A stretch of DNA of 5,381 nucleotides from an uncultured Oscillochloris sp. (GTDB lineage Bacteria; Chloroflexota; Chloroflexia; Chloroflexales; Chloroflexaceae), in assembly GCA_903877345.1 (NCBI GenBank), contig CAIRDL010000179.1, positions 1 through 5,381 on the forward strand, given 5' to 3'. The notes under the pieces were generated by a model. That model saw only the letters and a list, made by a program, of their open reading frames with translations. It was not told the origin of the DNA and ran no database searches. This document shows, in pieces, positions 3,817-5,381 of this stretch (position 1 is its first letter; each line of letters begins with the position of its first letter). Position numbers and translations under genes: made by a program.

Positions 3817-5381
3817 ATGACCAACCACGAGCCCACTATTGCCAACCTTCTGCGGCAGCTTGCTAACGAGTATGCTGGCCCCGTGGAAGAGCAGCACCTT
3901 TTTGCGCGAGTGCTTGAGCTGCGCCCTAGTAGCGCCAAGCACCCGCACACCACTATTCGTGAGCGGTTGCGCTGGGATGGCCTAAACCTGGGCTGGTTGC
4001 GCCTGAGTCGCCGCCAGTTGCTGCCGCTCCGCGTCGCCCTCCAAGGGCTACGTTTCCGCTGCCAACCCCACCCACACGAGGTCGAGTCCGGGTTGCTCGC
4101 CCTTACGCACCTCCAGCCTTTCGTTGGGCTGCACAGCGGCGCGTGTACGTTGCGCGACACCGAGGGTGCCCGCATCCCCTACCTTGACCTTGATACCGCC
4201 AGCACCAGCGAGGCGGTGTTGTCCGCCTTTGATCTTAAAGCGTTTTACCAGCGCACCGCTTTTCACCCCGGCGATAGTCTGCTTGTGACGATCACAAGTG
4301 CCGAGCCGTTGGGGTTAGTGATTGAGCGTGAGGCCAGCACCGCGTTTCGCGCTGGTGCGGTTGCAGCCCAAGATGCGGAACTGCTCGAGGCGATGGTCGA
4401 GCGCGTCCGCCGCACCCATACCACCCTCATCGCCTGTGACGAGATCATCCTCCCTATCTTTGCGACCGCCCCTTGGCGCACGACCTACCCCGGCAGCGCT
4501 TGGCAACACCTGCTCTTGCGCGACGGACGCCTCCAGATTGTTGATGATCGCTTCCTCTCCGACCAACTTTTTGGCACTGATCCCCAAGCTGCATACGATT
4601 ACCACAGCGCCGATACCGCCCTCTTCGCCGAGATTGATGCGCTCCAAAGTGAGATTGGGCGCGCACGCCAGCTTGATGTCGAAGCGGGCCTCTGGAGCGG
4701 CCAAGTCCAACGGGCCTCCGCAACCTACGGCTTTCTCGATGCGGATCTCGCCGAACGCCCGTTCTTTGGGGGTCTTGATGAACCGGAGGAGGCGAGTTGG
4801 GAGGTTGATGAGCCTTGGGAGGCGACCGCCGCGCCTGCCGAAGCGACTCTCGACCCGAACGACCCTGCGCTTCTCCAGGCCGCCCGCGACCGCCTCTTCG
4901 CCTTGCTACCCCCCAACGACGCCGCCCGCCTCCGCCTTGCCCGCCCTGAAGAGGCCGAGGTGATTATCGCCAGTCACCTGAATATGCTCCTCGCTCGCGC
5001 CCCCGAACTCTTCCCTCGCATTGATCAGCTCCCGCCCAGTACCCCAACTGACGCCAACATTTCGCTCGTTATTCCACCTGATTGGCATGATGAATGGGAC
5101 GATGAAGAAGAAGATGATTTAGGTGCTGAATTTGAAGTTGAATTAACAGCGAATGATAATGCTTTCGCCGTCAGCAGCGACTTGATTAGCCAGTTCTACG
5201 ATTATTTGCTTGAGATGGGCAAGCGCGAGGCCACCGCCCGAGGCCGCGCCCGCGCCCTGAACATCTACGCCGACTTCCTCGCTTCTTACTATGGGCGCAG
5301 TCTTGCCGAGGGCGACTACGCCACCCTTGATGAGTGCTTTTTCTACTATTACCCGCAACGGGTGATGAACAGTTCGACCCG
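3817..5381 (+). CDS. Uncharacterised large protein, HTH-like N-terminus and recombinase-like SAM domain (partial, 3' end outside window)
   Basis: I do not recognise this gene. 521 residues are readable without a stop. Residues 1-70 look like a winged-helix/HTH fold: a helix IANLLRQLANEYAGPVEEQHLF, then RPSSAKHPHTTIRERLRW, then LGWLRLSRRQLLPL. Residues 75-225 look mixed alpha/beta, with a strand-rich FHPGDSLLVTI at 149-159. Trp- and Glu-rich low-complexity sequence lies around 318-345, and a strongly acidic linker at 424-443. From 452 to the edge, DLISQFYDYLLEMG, ATARGRARALNIYADFL and YPQRVMNSS resemble the helical SAM-like core-binding domain of phage-type integrases. The part where catalytic recombinase residues might follow is outside the window. 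No signal peptide or membrane segment is seen, so it is probably cytoplasmic. It has its own promoter, divergent from topA. A DNA-binding role is an inference from the two domain resemblances. Confidence 0.85.
   Translation, partial: MTNHEPTIANLLRQLANEYAGPVEEQHLFARVLELRPSSAKHPHTTIRERLRWDGLNLGWLRLSRRQLLPLRVALQGLRFRCQPHPHEVESGLLALTHLQPFVGLHSGACTLRDTEGARIPYLDLDTASTSEAVLSAFDLKAFYQRTAFHPGDSLLVTITSAEPLGLVIEREASTAFRAGAVAAQDAELLEAMVERVRRTHTTLIACDEIILPIFATAPWRTTYPGSAWQHLLLRDGRLQIVDDRFLSDQLFGTDPQAAYDYHSADTALFAEIDALQSEIGRARQLDVEAGLWSGQVQRASATYGFLDADLAERPFFGGLDEPEEASWEVDEPWEATAAPAEATLDPNDPALLQAARDRLFALLPPNDAARLRLARPEEAEVIIASHLNMLLARAPELFPRIDQLPPSTPTDANISLVIPPDWHDEWDDEEEDDLGAEFEVELTANDNAFAVSSDLISQFYDYLLEMGKREATARGRARALNIYADFLASYYGRSLAEGDYATLDECFFYYYPQRVMNSST
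5083..5163 (+). other. AT-rich acidic linker segment within the uncharacterised gene
   Basis: Codons here are mostly A/T-ending (GAT, GAA, TTA, ACA, AAT, GTT, TTT), including two TTA leucines. The rest of the gene is rich in G/C-ending codons such as CTC, CGC and GCC. The segment encodes about 27 residues, with DEWDDEEEDD (425-434) followed by further glutamates. The reading frame is intact across it. It may be an inserted or rapidly evolving low-complexity linker joining the middle region to the SAM-like domain. Confidence 0.6.

Noticed and set aside
4322..4963. 213-codon plus-strand open frame
   Set aside because: It is a shifted frame inside the uncharacterised gene, rich in Pro/Arg/Ser as expected from GC-rich antiframes. 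It has no ribosome site, and the host frame is intact throughout.

Overview
The window is about 60% GC by eye. I read it as chromosomal DNA of a Chloroflexota bacterium, probably of the Chloroflexus/Roseiflexus/Oscillochloris type. This rests on intergenic repeats of the kind GTAGTAGGGGCTTTAGCCCC and CCTGAAA, on the style of the predicted proteins, and on promoters of the TTGACA-17-TAnnnT form. The assignment is an inference and no database search was possible. No rRNA, tRNA, CRISPR array, IS element or phage gene was seen.

The left part (1-1011) is read on the minus strand. Positions 1-329 hold the start of a 6-pyruvoyl-tetrahydropterin synthase/QueD-like gene cut by the window edge. Positions 330-801 hold no gene. 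That gap contains a G-tract cluster directly upstream of the PTPS promoter, an 18-bp REP-like inverted repeat, several short direct and inverted repeats, a strong stem-loop and a likely terminator. Positions 802-1011 encode a dodecin.

The centre (1027-3450, minus strand) is topA, DNA topoisomerase I. The TOPRIM residues, active-site tyrosine and three C-terminal zinc ribbons are visible. A lysine/alanine histone-H1-like tail with lysine at every fourth residue follows. The dodecin start lies 15 nt after the topA stop, so the two are probably one transcript from a near-consensus promoter (TTGACA-17-TATAGT) at 3518-3546.

The right part (3451-5381) starts with a divergent intergenic region carrying the topA promoter, repeat debris and a second promoter (TTGACA-17-TACCCT). 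That second promoter drives an unrecognised plus-strand gene (3817 to beyond the window). It encodes a large protein with a predicted helix-turn-helix-like N-terminus, an acidic low-complexity linker written in unusually AT-rich codons, and a C-terminal helical region resembling the SAM-like core-binding domain of tyrosine recombinases. This is the least explained part of the window. The genes otherwise look like housekeeping functions: pterin/deazapurine chemistry, flavin storage and DNA supercoiling.
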